Part shown: in pieces, positions 8,837-17,005 of the stretch | Layout of the letters: every line of letters begins with the position of its first letter | Position numbering within the stretch: position 1 is the stretch's first letter | From: Pseudoalteromonas sp. N1230-9 | GTDB lineage: Bacteria; Pseudomonadota; Gammaproteobacteria; Enterobacterales; Alteromonadaceae | DNA: 64,000 bases | NCBI RefSeq assembly: GCF_032716425.1 | Contig: NZ_CP090419.1 | Location: forward strand, 507,001-571,000 | Direction of reading: 5' to 3' | Translations under genes and position numbers: made by a program | Notes under the pieces: model-generated | Told to the model about the DNA's origin: nothing | Databases searched by the model: none | The model's input: only the letters and a program-made list of their open reading frames with translations

Positions 8837-10072
8837 TTAACTCACTAGTTTGTTACGGCCACTTTCTTTGGCTTGATAAAGTTTTAAGTCGGCCTGTTTT
8901 ATAAGTTCATCAAGGCTATAAACAGGCCCATTATGAAAGCCTATCGATAAGGTGAAGGCGATTTTATCTTTACTAAATTCAGTACTGTGCTTTTGGACAA
9001 AGAGACGAAATTTTTCTAATCGTTGGTATGCTTTTTCAGCGTCTTGATCTGCAAAGTACACCGCAAACTCTTCACCACCAAAACGACCAACAAGGTTATC
9101 TTTGAAGTAGGTTTGCATACATTGCGCTAGCCCTTTTAAAACTTCATCCCCTGCATCGTGGCCGTATTTATCGTTAATTGCTTTAAAATGATCTATATCG
9201 ATCATTCCTAAAGAGACTTGATTGTTGGCAAGTTTAGCGGCTTTTAAGTGGCTATTTGCTTCACCAAAAAAGTAGCGGCGGTTAGGGAGTTTTGTAAGAT
9301 AGTCAGTGTTTGCCTGTAAACGAATCGTTTTAATATTCTCAAGCATGTCGACGTTCTGGCTAAGCCGACAATAAAACTCTTCGCTATTAAATGGTTTACG
9401 CAGGTAGTCATCTGCACCTGATTTTAAAAAGCGTGTTGAAAGATGCAATGTATCAAGTGCTGATATACCAATAATTGCTTTTTCATCGTTTGAGTATAAA
9501 CGGCGAATCTCGACACAGAGCTCATCACCGTTCATATTCGGCATTTCGTTGTCGGTGATAATAACGGAAATGGTTGGATTCTCAGCGAGGACTTTTAATG
9601 CTTGCACACCATCTTCAGCCTCTAATACTTGGTATTTATGCCGTGTGAGCAGGTTACAAATATGATGGCGAGTGGATGCAGAATCATCAACCACGAGTAC
9701 TTGAACTTGCTCATTACGAGGCAGGCGAGCAAGTTGCTTTTCTAGGTATTGATATGCTTGTTTATTTTCTTTAGTGATGTAATCAATAATAGGGTGTTTT
9801 TCAACAATATTGCGTGTGGTTTCATCAAGGTTACCAGTCATTACGATGGTAGGGATGTCGGCTGCAATGGTACAAGGTACAGCTTCACCGGTTGGCGCAT
9901 CAGGAAGAATAAAATCAACAACAGCGCAAAAGTAACTGTGTTGGCTAATGAGCTCTTTTGCCTCAGCTAAAGAACTGGCAATATCCGCTTCATAGCCAAC
10001 TTTTTGCGCGATATGCTTTTGCACTCGCGCAATGGTTGGCGTATCTTCAATTATTAATAGTCTTCGAGTCAC
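8837..10072 (-). CDS. Response regulator with two receiver domains and a GGDEF domain (diguanylate cyclase)
   Basis: 411 residues. Receiver 1 occupies about 1-118 with the phospho-acceptor Asp53 (VVDFILPD); receiver 2 about 123-245 with Asp174 (IITDNEMPN) and a KPF motif. A GGDEF domain follows from about 255, with the signature GGEEF at 332-336, so cyclase activity (2 GTP to c-di-GMP) is expected. The RxxD inhibitory site normally five residues before GG(D/E)EF is absent (the corresponding stretch is FKDN). It starts at GTG with an AAGG site that sits at the foot of a 13-bp inverted repeat. The cognate kinase is not adjacent. Confidence 0.88.
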   Translation of the reverse strand: MTRRLLIIEDTPTIARVQKHIAQKVGYEADIASSLAEAKELISQHSYFCAVVDFILPDAPTGEAVPCTIAADIPTIVMTGNLDETTRNIVEKHPIIDYITKENKQAYQYLEKQLARLPRNEQVQVLVVDDSASTRHHICNLLTRHKYQVLEAEDGVQALKVLAENPTISVIITDNEMPNMNGDELCVEIRRLYSNDEKAIIGISALDTLHLSTRFLKSGADDYLRKPFNSEEFYCRLSQNVDMLENIKTIRLQANTDYLTKLPNRRYFFGEANSHLKAAKLANNQVSLGMIDIDHFKAINDKYGHDAGDEVLKGLAQCMQTYFKDNLVGRFGGEEFAVYFADQDAEKAYQRLEKFRLFVQKHSTEFSKDKIAFTLSIGFHNGPVYSLDELIKQADLKLYQAKESGRNKLVS

Positions 10073-10079
10073 AACTTGC

Positions 10080-10118
10080 CTTGTAATAACTTATTGGTGA
10101 AACAAAAGTTATTACAAG
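10080..10118 (-). promoter_or_regulatory. Inverted repeat covering the ribosome binding site of the diguanylate cyclase gene
   Basis: CTTGTAATAACTT (10080-10092) and AAGTTATTACAAG (10106-10118) are perfect 13-bp complements with a 13-nt loop. In the minus-strand mRNA the 3' arm ends in the AAG of the likely AAGG Shine-Dalgarno, six to seven bases before the GTG start. A smaller ACCCT/AGGGT hairpin lies at 10124-10136, after maoP. Confidence 0.55.
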
Positions 10119-10150
10119 TTTTAACCCTAAAAGGGTAAAAAAGCAAATTG

Positions 10151-10525
10151 TTATAAGCTGTCTGACTCAGAATAATATTCAACACTCTGCGATGTTGGAC
10201 TTGCAATTCGAGAGCGACCAAATAAAGTGTGAAACTTAGTTTTGCAGGTTGTCTGTTTAAGGTATTTTATCCAAGCGCGCTCAATCGGATTAGTGGCTTC
10301 TAAATTACCTGTAACAACTTGTACAAATTGAGTTTGAAATTCATTTTGTGGTTCTAGGGTTTTGTTGTATAAACCCTTTAATATAACACCATGCTGTTCG
10401 AGAATGTCGGCTTCTAGCAAAGTGAAGTGACCACTACGACCAAAACCGCGTGGGAAATTTTGATCATCATAAAATTGACGTTGGCTTGCAAATGCCTGAC
10501 GAAGTGATGAAATGTCAATGCTCAT
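10151..10525 (-). CDS. maoP: MaoP (YifE), macrodomain Ori organisation protein, DUF413
   Basis: 124 residues, slightly longer than E. coli MaoP (112). The conserved pattern FYDDQNFPRGFGRSGHFTLLEADILEQHG near residues 18-46 and ERAWIKYLK near 82-90 match the family. In E. coli MaoP acts with the maoS site to constrain the Ori macrodomain. The gene is divergent from hdfR exactly as in E. coli, supporting orthology. The acidic Ser-rich tail (YYSESDSL) resembles the E. coli tail. Confidence 0.88.
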   Translation of the reverse strand: MSIDISSLRQAFASQRQFYDDQNFPRGFGRSGHFTLLEADILEQHGVILKGLYNKTLEPQNEFQTQFVQVVTGNLEATNPIERAWIKYLKQTTCKTKFHTLFGRSRIASPTSQSVEYYSESDSL

Positions 10526-10615
10526 GGCTTTATCCTCATGCCCTAATTTCTTGCAGGAGTATGGATCAAGTTGTCGATTTTATTAAACAAGTTATTTTTA
10601 TCGTAAGGGTAAAAA

Positions 10616-11473
10616 ATGGATATCGATTTATTGAAGACTTTTGTTGAAGTCGTGCGCACGCGCCATTTCGGCAAAGCAGCTGAGAATTTATATATTACGC
10701 AGTCTGCGGTGAGTTTTCGGATCCGACAATTAGAGCAAGGTCTAGGTGTTAACTTATTTATTCGTCAGCGTAATAATATTCAATTAACAGCACCAGGCGA
10801 GCGATTATTGCCTCATGCACAAATGATCATAACTGGCATGCAAAGGGCAAAAGTCGATGTAGCTCTGGCAGATAATATGCACAAGCAAATTAGCCTAGCA
10901 GGCACCCCAAATGTTTGGGATGCATTTTTGCAGTTCGGTATTACTAATATAGTCTCTGCAATGCCTGGTGTGTCACTTGTGGCTGAAGTTAAGGCTCAAC
11001 AAGAAAGCACTCGTTTATTACTAGAGCGTACATTAGATCTTGCTGTGCTGTTCGATCCTCCGAAGGTGGATGAACTTGTTGTTAAGCGAATATGTGAACT
11101 ACCAATCATTCCTGTTAGTGCCTTTGAAGCTGCAAATAGTGAAAACTTTTTCGATAATCAGTATGTGTATGTTGATTGGGGAACGTCCTTTTCGTTATGG
11201 CATGCACGTGAGTTTAATGGCCATGCACCTCCTTATTTTAGAACCAGTACAGGACGTATAGCACTCGATTTAATTTTAAAATGTGGCGGCAGTGCATTTA
11301 TTCCTCAACTACTGGTTGAGGAGCAATTAAAGGCGGGTGAGCTTTATCATGTTGAAGATGTGGCCCACACGTCCCGTGATGTGTTTGTTGCGTATCATAA
11401 AGACAATGAACAAACCCCACTACTGGAAAAATTGGTCAACCTCTTGATGGAGTTAAAAATAAGTTATAAGTAG
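10616..11473 (+). CDS. hdfR: LysR-family regulator HdfR
   Basis: 285 residues. The N-terminal helix-turn-helix (DLLKTFVEVVRTRHFGKAAE, then LYITQSAVSFRIRQLEQGLG) is nearly the same as in E. coli HdfR; the remainder is a LysR substrate-binding domain. HdfR represses flhDC and acts on other targets in E. coli. It is divergent from maoP with a 90-bp shared intergenic region that should hold its autoregulatory site. Translation starts at ATG 10616. Confidence 0.88.
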   Translation: MDIDLLKTFVEVVRTRHFGKAAENLYITQSAVSFRIRQLEQGLGVNLFIRQRNNIQLTAPGERLLPHAQMIITGMQRAKVDVALADNMHKQISLAGTPNVWDAFLQFGITNIVSAMPGVSLVAEVKAQQESTRLLLERTLDLAVLFDPPKVDELVVKRICELPIIPVSAFEAANSENFFDNQYVYVDWGTSFSLWHAREFNGHAPPYFRTSTGRIALDLILKCGGSAFIPQLLVEEQLKAGELYHVEDVAHTSRDVFVAYHKDNEQTPLLEKLVNLLMELKISYK

Positions 11474-11498
11474 TTCCTGTTAGGCGAAATTTCTAATA

Positions 11499-11513
11499 TG
11501 ATATATTATATCA
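11499..11513. promoter_or_regulatory. 15-bp palindrome, candidate Fur-type operator for the SbnI-like gene
   Basis: TGATATATTATATCA is a perfect palindrome of 7-1-7 form, compared with the Fur core TGATAATNATTATCA. It lies 24 bp upstream of the ATG at 11538, where a repressor would block transcription or initiation. Its form resembles the operator-like palindrome at 24133-24147 that precedes the facing operon. Confidence 0.5.
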
Positions 11514-11537
11514 ATATTGCTTAGGGATGAATGTCTA

Positions 11538-12425
11538 ATGGGATTCGATAAACGGACGTTTTGTATTTATGAGGTGTCTCAAAAAAACTCTCTGCTTGCG
11601 GGTGTGTTGACTGAATTTGACTTGTCAGACTTGAATAGCCATGTGTTATTACCTCATGAGTCTGTTAGTGTTTCACATGCGATGAAACTAAAAAAATACG
11701 TTACCCAAAAGCAGTTTGTTTTGCCTCCTAGTCTCTTAATTGGCCCGCTTGACATAAATTTATTTGCTTGGCGCACTGCGAGTGAAAAAGTAGCTAGTTG
11801 GGAAAATGAGAGCGATAAAAGCGAACACAGTATTTATTTAATTAAATGTGACTCCATAAACCAGCAACTTTATAATTTATTATCTAACAAGCAAGATTGG
11901 TTGATTGCAGATGGCCACCATCGGGTATTTGCAGCCAAACAGTTACACTCATCTCAAAGAAAGTTAATGGTTTGGCTTACAGCAAAAGAAGATGTTGTCG
12001 TGAAAAGTTTTACGCTTCAAGTCAAAATTTCAACCCCCCTGCACATGCAAACCCTTGTAAAGCATCTAGCGCAATTTGGTATTGTTGAATGTGATAAAAA
12101 GCTAGCAGATTACGCGCTTGTGAATAAAGACAAGACGAGGTACTTTTCTTTACACGGAAATAATGCTGACTCTTATCGTATTCAAACTCAGCTGCGTCAG
12201 GCTTTGTGCAAGCTACCGCAGTTTGTGAGCCTTGTTCCGTCATCTATTAGTACGACTAGCGAGGACGCATTAACGATCACTGTGTCATGCCGAGATCCAT
12301 ACATTGAAGATATATTTGCTGCCGCCAAAGCGGGCAAATACTTTCCTGAAAAGTCGACCTTATTTACGCATAAGGCCGACAGTCGAGTGCTTGATTATTT
12401 AAATCAACAGGCAGTTTGTGCTTAA
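11538..12425 (+). CDS. DUF1015-like protein, candidate free-serine kinase (SbnI/SerK type)
   Basis: 295 residues from ATG 11538 (GGGA upstream); an in-frame TTG at 11517 is less likely. The signature ADGHHR at about 124-129 and a C-terminal FPEKSTLF segment at about 269-276 are typical of DUF1015 proteins and of the ParB/sulfiredoxin-like fold of SbnI and SerK, which phosphorylate free L-serine to O-phospho-L-serine. That product is the substrate of SbnA, and an SbnA-like gene lies in the convergent operon, so a serine kinase role fits well but is inferred. It is shorter than typical DUF1015 proteins (about 400). The gene converges on the HisC-like gene with only 21 bp between. Confidence 0.6.
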   Translation: MGFDKRTFCIYEVSQKNSLLAGVLTEFDLSDLNSHVLLPHESVSVSHAMKLKKYVTQKQFVLPPSLLIGPLDINLFAWRTASEKVASWENESDKSEHSIYLIKCDSINQQLYNLLSNKQDWLIADGHHRVFAAKQLHSSQRKLMVWLTAKEDVVVKSFTLQVKISTPLHMQTLVKHLAQFGIVECDKKLADYALVNKDKTRYFSLHGNNADSYRIQTQLRQALCKLPQFVSLVPSSISTTSEDALTITVSCRDPYIEDIFAAAKAGKYFPEKSTLFTHKADSRVLDYLNQQAVCA

Positions 12426-12426
12426 A

Positions 12427-12441
12427 GCCCTCGCAGAGGGC
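12427..12441. terminator. Hairpin between convergent SbnI-like and HisC-like genes
   Basis: GCCCTC / GAGGGC with a GCA loop fills the 21-bp gap. On the minus strand it is followed by TTT only, so it is a weak terminator at best. Confidence 0.5.
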
Positions 12442-12446
12442 GATAC

Positions 12447-13559
12447 TTATAATTGTTTAAATGCTTCAAGCACTCTAAGGTTTTGCTCTGGAAGCCCGAT
12501 AGTTACTCTGACAAAATGATCAAAACCAGATTCTAGCCAAGGTTTTATCATTATTCCTTGTTGCAGAAACAAAGATGCAACATGCGCAGACGGCTGCTTT
12601 ACATCAATAAATAAAAAGTTGGCTAGACTTGGCGCGACAAAATACCCAAGCTCAGTGAGTGCGGTGCTGAGTTTTTCTCTTTCGCGGTTTGTTTGCGTGA
12701 CTGTGTCTGCCAAATAAGCGGGATCTTGCAGTACAGCAATCGCCGCCAGTTGTGCCAGTCGATTTACATTGTAAGGTGTACGTATGCGATGTAGATAATC
12801 TGCTAATTGTGCATTTGCTATTACGCCGTAACCCACTCTAAGTCCTGCAAGACCATAAGCTTTAGAAAAAGTCCGTAATACCGCATAGGGACGAGGTTGA
12901 ACTTGAAGTAGTGCTAAACTGTCGACAAACTCTTTATGGCCTTGGGCATATTCGCAATATGCTTCATCGATGACGATAACCGTATTGAGTGGACAGGCAT
13001 CGATTATACGCTGTAGGTTTTTGGCATCAAACGTACAACCAACCGGGTTGGACGGATTGGCAAGCATCAGCATTTTTAAGTCTGGATGGTGTGCGATAGT
13101 ATTGAGCCAATCATCAATTCGGTAGGATAGATCGCTTTGCATCGGCACTTCTAGGACCTTTGCCCCCATCATATTGGCGTAAATTCCATGCAGTGCAAAG
13201 GTAGGCTTGGCCACTAACACTTTATCGCCTTGATTAAGAAACGCCTTGCAGAGCATCGAGAGTACATCCTCAGAGCCATTACCGATCACAATTTGTTCTT
13301 TAGCAACGTTAAGTTTTGTAGCTAGGCGCTCGCTTAGCTCTGTGCATTGACTGTCTGGATAGCAGCTAGCGGTATGCAACTGTGCTTTAAATGCATTAAG
13401 TGCTGTTGGGCTCGACCCTAAAGGGTTTTCATTGACCGACAGGTTTATCATATTGGGGTGCAGATTGTGCGCTGTTGCTTGCTCAATGGTTTGCCCTGCC
13501 CCGTAGGGAGGCAGCGCAATCACTTCTTTGCGGGCGGGGTTTAGCATTGTCCTTGTCAT
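12447..13559 (-). CDS. HisC-like PLP-dependent aminotransferase of the metallophore cluster
   Basis: 370 residues, fold-type I aminotransferase of the histidinol-phosphate aminotransferase group. Motifs: SVNENPLG at 41-48, GNGSEDV near 93-99, NPSNPVG at 168-174, IDEAY at 197-201, and PLP-binding Lys233 in RTFSKAYGLAGLRVGYG. There are no his genes nearby, so a biosynthetic role within this cluster is more likely than histidine synthesis; this family also includes CobD-type decarboxylases and many natural-product transaminases. It is the last gene of the nine-gene leftward operon; its ATG overlaps the stop of the MATE gene (ATGA) with AAGGAG upstream. Confidence 0.8.
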   Translation of the reverse strand: MTRTMLNPARKEVIALPPYGAGQTIEQATAHNLHPNMINLSVNENPLGSSPTALNAFKAQLHTASCYPDSQCTELSERLATKLNVAKEQIVIGNGSEDVLSMLCKAFLNQGDKVLVAKPTFALHGIYANMMGAKVLEVPMQSDLSYRIDDWLNTIAHHPDLKMLMLANPSNPVGCTFDAKNLQRIIDACPLNTVIVIDEAYCEYAQGHKEFVDSLALLQVQPRPYAVLRTFSKAYGLAGLRVGYGVIANAQLADYLHRIRTPYNVNRLAQLAAIAVLQDPAYLADTVTQTNREREKLSTALTELGYFVAPSLANFLFIDVKQPSAHVASLFLQQGIMIKPWLESGFDHFVRVTIGLPEQNLRVLEAFKQL

Positions 13560-14932
13560 GCGTTTTGCTCCTTGAGTGATGTGGGATTAAGTAAGCGATT
13601 AACTCTGTGATTAAAAAGCCAAATCTCAGATAGTGCTGTGACCGCAAGCCCTAATGTTATGGCGTACCAAACGCCTAAAATACCCAAACCAAAAAATTGT
13701 TGAAATAACCAGGCACCAGGAAGGCCAATGCACCAATAGCCGATTAAAGACAGCATGAGAGTGCTTTTAACATCGCCAAGTCCGCGCAAAATACCAAGCC
13801 CGATATTTTGCCACGCGTCAAAAAACTGCAAAAAGGCGGCAATAACAAGTAACTCTATGGCGATAACCACTACATCGGAGTTTTGTAATTCTTCAGCACT
13901 TAAAAATGGCAGCAGCACAAGTTCGGGGACAAATAAATAGATTAAGGCGAAGACCGTCATGACTGCTGCACCGCAAACAATGCCCAAATTGCCGATGCGT
14001 TTGGCATGATGAAAGTTTCCCGCAGCATTGGCTTCGCTAATGTAGATAGAGCAAGCGGATGAAATCCCAGCCGACACCATAAATACGATGTACACCATTT
14101 GGCTTACCACGTTATGAGCGGCTAAGGCATTCACTCCGAGTGTTGCTACAAATAACGCAAGCACGGTGAAAAATCCGGCTTCAAGCCCATATGTTGCGCC
14201 AATTGGCACGCCCATTTTCCATGTTTTGCTAAGCGCTTCGCGGTCGGTTTGCCAAAACTTCAAAGTGAGGTAAGGGCTTAGTACGTCATCACGTTTGGCA
14301 AATAGCACAAACAATAAAAATGATAAATACAGCACGATGCATGTTGCAGCCGCAACTCCCACAAAGCCAAGTTGTGGTAGACCAAACTTACCAAAAATAA
14401 GGCCGTAATTGAGCACAACCGTAAGAACAACAGACACACCTGTTATTAACATCAGAGGTCCTGGTCTTTTTAGCCCCACACTAAAGTGGCGTATACTTTG
14501 AAACCAAAAACAGGGTAATAATCCCAACGCGACAACAGCTAAATATTGTGTCGTCAAATTGGCAATAGACTCGGATGTACCAATAAACCTTAAGAAAGGT
14601 CCCATGGCAAACATTATAGCGGCGAATACTAGGCCTAAAAATGTCCCGATAAGCATGCTGGCGTTAAAAAGAGAGGTGATCTGATCTTGCTTATCCTTGC
14701 CGATTGCATCAGACACCAAGTTGCCTGTTGCCGTGACCACGCCCGTCCCCATGGTTCTAAATTGATTAAAAATACCAATGGCGAGACCGCCAGCAGCCAG
14801 CTCTAGTGGGCTCAACATGCCGAGCATGATGAGATCAATCGTTGCAATTGCCACGTAGAGCAGGTTAGTCAGAATAAGCGGCCCTGCGAGTTGGCTTACT
14901 TTAAAAATATCGGCGCGGGCTGAAGCTACCAT
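13556..14932 (-). CDS. MATE family efflux transporter
   Basis: 458 residues, about twelve transmembrane helices in two MatE repeats, starting near IFKVSQLAGPLILTNLLYVA and repeating at about 225 (KTWKMGVPIGATYGLEAGFF). MATE proteins export organic compounds using Na+ or H+ gradients. Within an operon of biosynthetic enzymes it probably exports the product. It overlaps the SbnB-like gene by 7 bp and the HisC-like gene by 4 bp; ribosome binding site GGAGG. A multidrug role cannot be excluded by sequence alone. Confidence 0.85.
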   Translation of the reverse strand: MVASARADIFKVSQLAGPLILTNLLYVAIATIDLIMLGMLSPLELAAGGLAIGIFNQFRTMGTGVVTATGNLVSDAIGKDKQDQITSLFNASMLIGTFLGLVFAAIMFAMGPFLRFIGTSESIANLTTQYLAVVALGLLPCFWFQSIRHFSVGLKRPGPLMLITGVSVVLTVVLNYGLIFGKFGLPQLGFVGVAAATCIVLYLSFLLFVLFAKRDDVLSPYLTLKFWQTDREALSKTWKMGVPIGATYGLEAGFFTVLALFVATLGVNALAAHNVVSQMVYIVFMVSAGISSACSIYISEANAAGNFHHAKRIGNLGIVCGAAVMTVFALIYLFVPELVLLPFLSAEELQNSDVVVIAIELLVIAAFLQFFDAWQNIGLGILRGLGDVKSTLMLSLIGYWCIGLPGAWLFQQFFGLGILGVWYAITLGLAVTALSEIWLFNHRVNRLLNPTSLKEQNA

Positions 14933-15909
14933 AGCGTTACTTCCTCCACGTTTTCTTGTGTGATAGCAAAGTCGGCAACGGCTCGTCCGAGTGCCACGTC
15001 AGTAATAATCATGCCGCTGTTATAGACAAAGATAATTTCATCAGGGTGAGTTCGTGCCGGCTTCTCACCATTGAGTATTTCAGTCAATGTTGCATCAACA
15101 GCGGGTAGTTTACCGTTCTCGTCTAATAAATCGTCTCCGGTGACCTTCATTTGTTCTGCATCTGTTGTGAGCAATCTATCCGCTCGATGTAGCACCGATT
15201 TTTCGATTCCATAGCCAACTAAAATCACCACCGCGCCGGGTTTTAACCATTCATATTTAATGTTCTCTTTGGCGGATAATCCAGTAACGGCAAGGATCAC
15301 GTCGGCTTGTCTTACTGAAGCTTCTAAGTCTTGTGATACCGCAACGTGTCGCTGTGGGTGATGAGCTTTTAGTTTTTGTTGAACTGATTCTAAACCTGCT
15401 TGGTAGCTGCCATGAACGGTTAGGTGTGTGAGTTGTGGTAATGCAGTAACGAGCATAGGTAAAGCGATTTGCCCTTGAACACCTGTGCCCACAACTAATG
15501 CATGCTTAGCATCTGAATGAACGGCATATTTTGCAAACAAGGCGGAGGTGGCTGATGTGCGCATAGGGCCTAGTTCTTTTACATCCATTAAAGCCACAGG
15601 ATGGCCTGTGGCATCATCGCAAAGAAAGATAAAAGAATAGAACTGGTATTGGTTACGGCTTCTATCTGGGTCATATTCGTAGACCACTTTAAATCCTACG
15701 GTATTACTGGCAGCATCGCGACCGGCCATACTATAGGCAATGGAGCGGCCATCTTGTGGTGTCATAATGACTTTAAGTGGGTTGGCAGAGTCGGGATGAT
15801 GCAGTGAGCGAAAGGCGTTTTCCACTACCTCAATAACTTTGCTATAGGGGAAATTAAGTTGCGCTAGTCGGGCTTCATTCAGTATCGGTAGCGTTGTTTG
15901 TTGGGTCAT
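14926..15909 (-). CDS. sbnB: SbnB-like dehydrogenase (ornithine cyclodeaminase/mu-crystallin family)
   Basis: 327 residues. The dinucleotide-binding motif VVGTGVQGQ lies at 139-147 and the family motif GPMRTSATSA at 114-123. SbnB of Staphylococcus aureus oxidatively cleaves N-(1-amino-1-carboxyl-2-ethyl)-glutamate to L-2,3-diaminopropionate and 2-oxoglutarate with NAD+. The immediately adjacent SbnA-like gene makes this assignment much stronger than plain ornithine cyclodeaminase. The two genes are separated by 2 bp, so they are translated together. Confidence 0.82.
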   Translation of the reverse strand: MTQQTTLPILNEARLAQLNFPYSKVIEVVENAFRSLHHPDSANPLKVIMTPQDGRSIAYSMAGRDAASNTVGFKVVYEYDPDRSRNQYQFYSFIFLCDDATGHPVALMDVKELGPMRTSATSALFAKYAVHSDAKHALVVGTGVQGQIALPMLVTALPQLTHLTVHGSYQAGLESVQQKLKAHHPQRHVAVSQDLEASVRQADVILAVTGLSAKENIKYEWLKPGAVVILVGYGIEKSVLHRADRLLTTDAEQMKVTGDDLLDENGKLPAVDATLTEILNGEKPARTHPDEIIFVYNSGMIITDVALGRAVADFAITQENVEEVTLW

Positions 15910-15911
15910 GG

Positions 15912-16970
15912 TTAGGCTCTCGCGGCAGGTTTATATTGCGTTAATAGGTCATCGAGTTCTTGCTCGATGTTAATGTCGATGAGGTCGTGTTTTGCCATCC
16001 AATCATCATTGAAGAGCGTGTCGAGATACTTCTCACCACCATCACAAACGAGCACCACAAATACGCTATCGGCGGGAGCAGTTTTTAATGCTTGTAGTGC
16101 TTCATAAATAACACCACCAGCCGAGCCACCGACCATCAGGGCGTAGTGTTTAGCAAGGTATCTGGCGGTATTAAACGCTTGTTTGTCAGATACCTTTACG
16201 CCTTTGTCGATAAGCTCGTATTCAATGACAGGCCCTATCTCTGCACCTTCTGGCGTACCCGTTCCAGATTGATGATAATTCAGCCCAGGCCCGCCAAAAA
16301 TCACAGAACCCACAGGTTCTACACCAATCGTTGTTAGTTGATGACAACCTAAGTCGCGCAGAGCCCTTGTTGTGCCGCATAGCGAACCACCCGTGCCAAC
16401 TGCACCGACAAGGTGAGTAATGTGCTCACCTAGTTCATGAAACACTTCTTGTGCGAGCCCATTATAGCCGCGGCTATTGGCAAAATTATTGTGTTGTGCT
16501 GTCCAAAAAGCCCCTTGTTCTTTTGCTAGTGTGGCAGCCATTGCGTCGCGAATATCGGTCGATAAGCTGTCATCTCCGGCTTCGCTAACGCAGATCACTT
16601 CTGCGCCAAAGGCTTTCATATTGCTAATTTTTTCTTTTGCCGCATGGTTATCTACAAGCGCGGTGAAGCGATAACCGCGCTCTGCTGCAAGCAGTGCAAG
16701 ACCAACACCGGTATTGCCAGAGGTTGATTCAACAACCCAGCCTCCAGGCTTTAGTTGGCCACTGGCTTCTGCTTCATCTAACATGGATTTCGCCATGCGA
16801 ATTTTAGCACTGCCAGTGGGATTAAATTGCTCAAGCTTAAGGTACAGCTTGCTGCCGTTCGGCAGGCTTAAAAACTGCATTAGCGGCGTGTTACCTATAC
16901 TTTGCGATACCCTTAAATACGGGGTTAAATGCAATGTCGAGGCGAGCGGATGCTGCGCATTTATGTTCAT
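15912..16970 (-). CDS. sbnA: SbnA-like synthase for 2,3-diaminopropionate (cysteine synthase family)
   Basis: 352 residues, fold-type II PLP enzyme. PLP Lys56 lies in NPTGSAKIRMA; the phosphate-side loop STSGNTG is at 82-88; a Gly-rich GSAGG motif lies near 290. SbnA joins O-phospho-L-serine and L-glutamate to N-(1-amino-1-carboxyl-2-ethyl)-glutamate. An ordinary cysteine synthase is about 310-320 residues and not paired with an SbnB-like gene. It has a strong ribosome binding site (AAAGGAG). It precedes sbnB in the transcript, 35 bp after the decarboxylase gene. Confidence 0.83.
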   Translation of the reverse strand: MNINAQHPLASTLHLTPYLRVSQSIGNTPLMQFLSLPNGSKLYLKLEQFNPTGSAKIRMAKSMLDEAEASGQLKPGGWVVESTSGNTGVGLALLAAERGYRFTALVDNHAAKEKISNMKAFGAEVICVSEAGDDSLSTDIRDAMAATLAKEQGAFWTAQHNNFANSRGYNGLAQEVFHELGEHITHLVGAVGTGGSLCGTTRALRDLGCHQLTTIGVEPVGSVIFGGPGLNYHQSGTGTPEGAEIGPVIEYELIDKGVKVSDKQAFNTARYLAKHYALMVGGSAGGVIYEALQALKTAPADSVFVVLVCDGGEKYLDTLFNDDWMAKHDLIDINIEQELDDLLTQYKPAARA

Positions 16971-17005
16971 AAATAGGCTCCTTTATGTTATGTCGTTGGG
17001 TATTT

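Noticed and set aside
12447..13559. hisC for histidine synthesis
   Set aside because: No other his genes nearby and it sits at the end of a tight metallophore-type operon, so only HisC-like is claimed.
14926..15909. Ornithine cyclodeaminase
   Set aside because: Adjacent SbnA-like gene makes the SbnB reaction more likely than proline synthesis.
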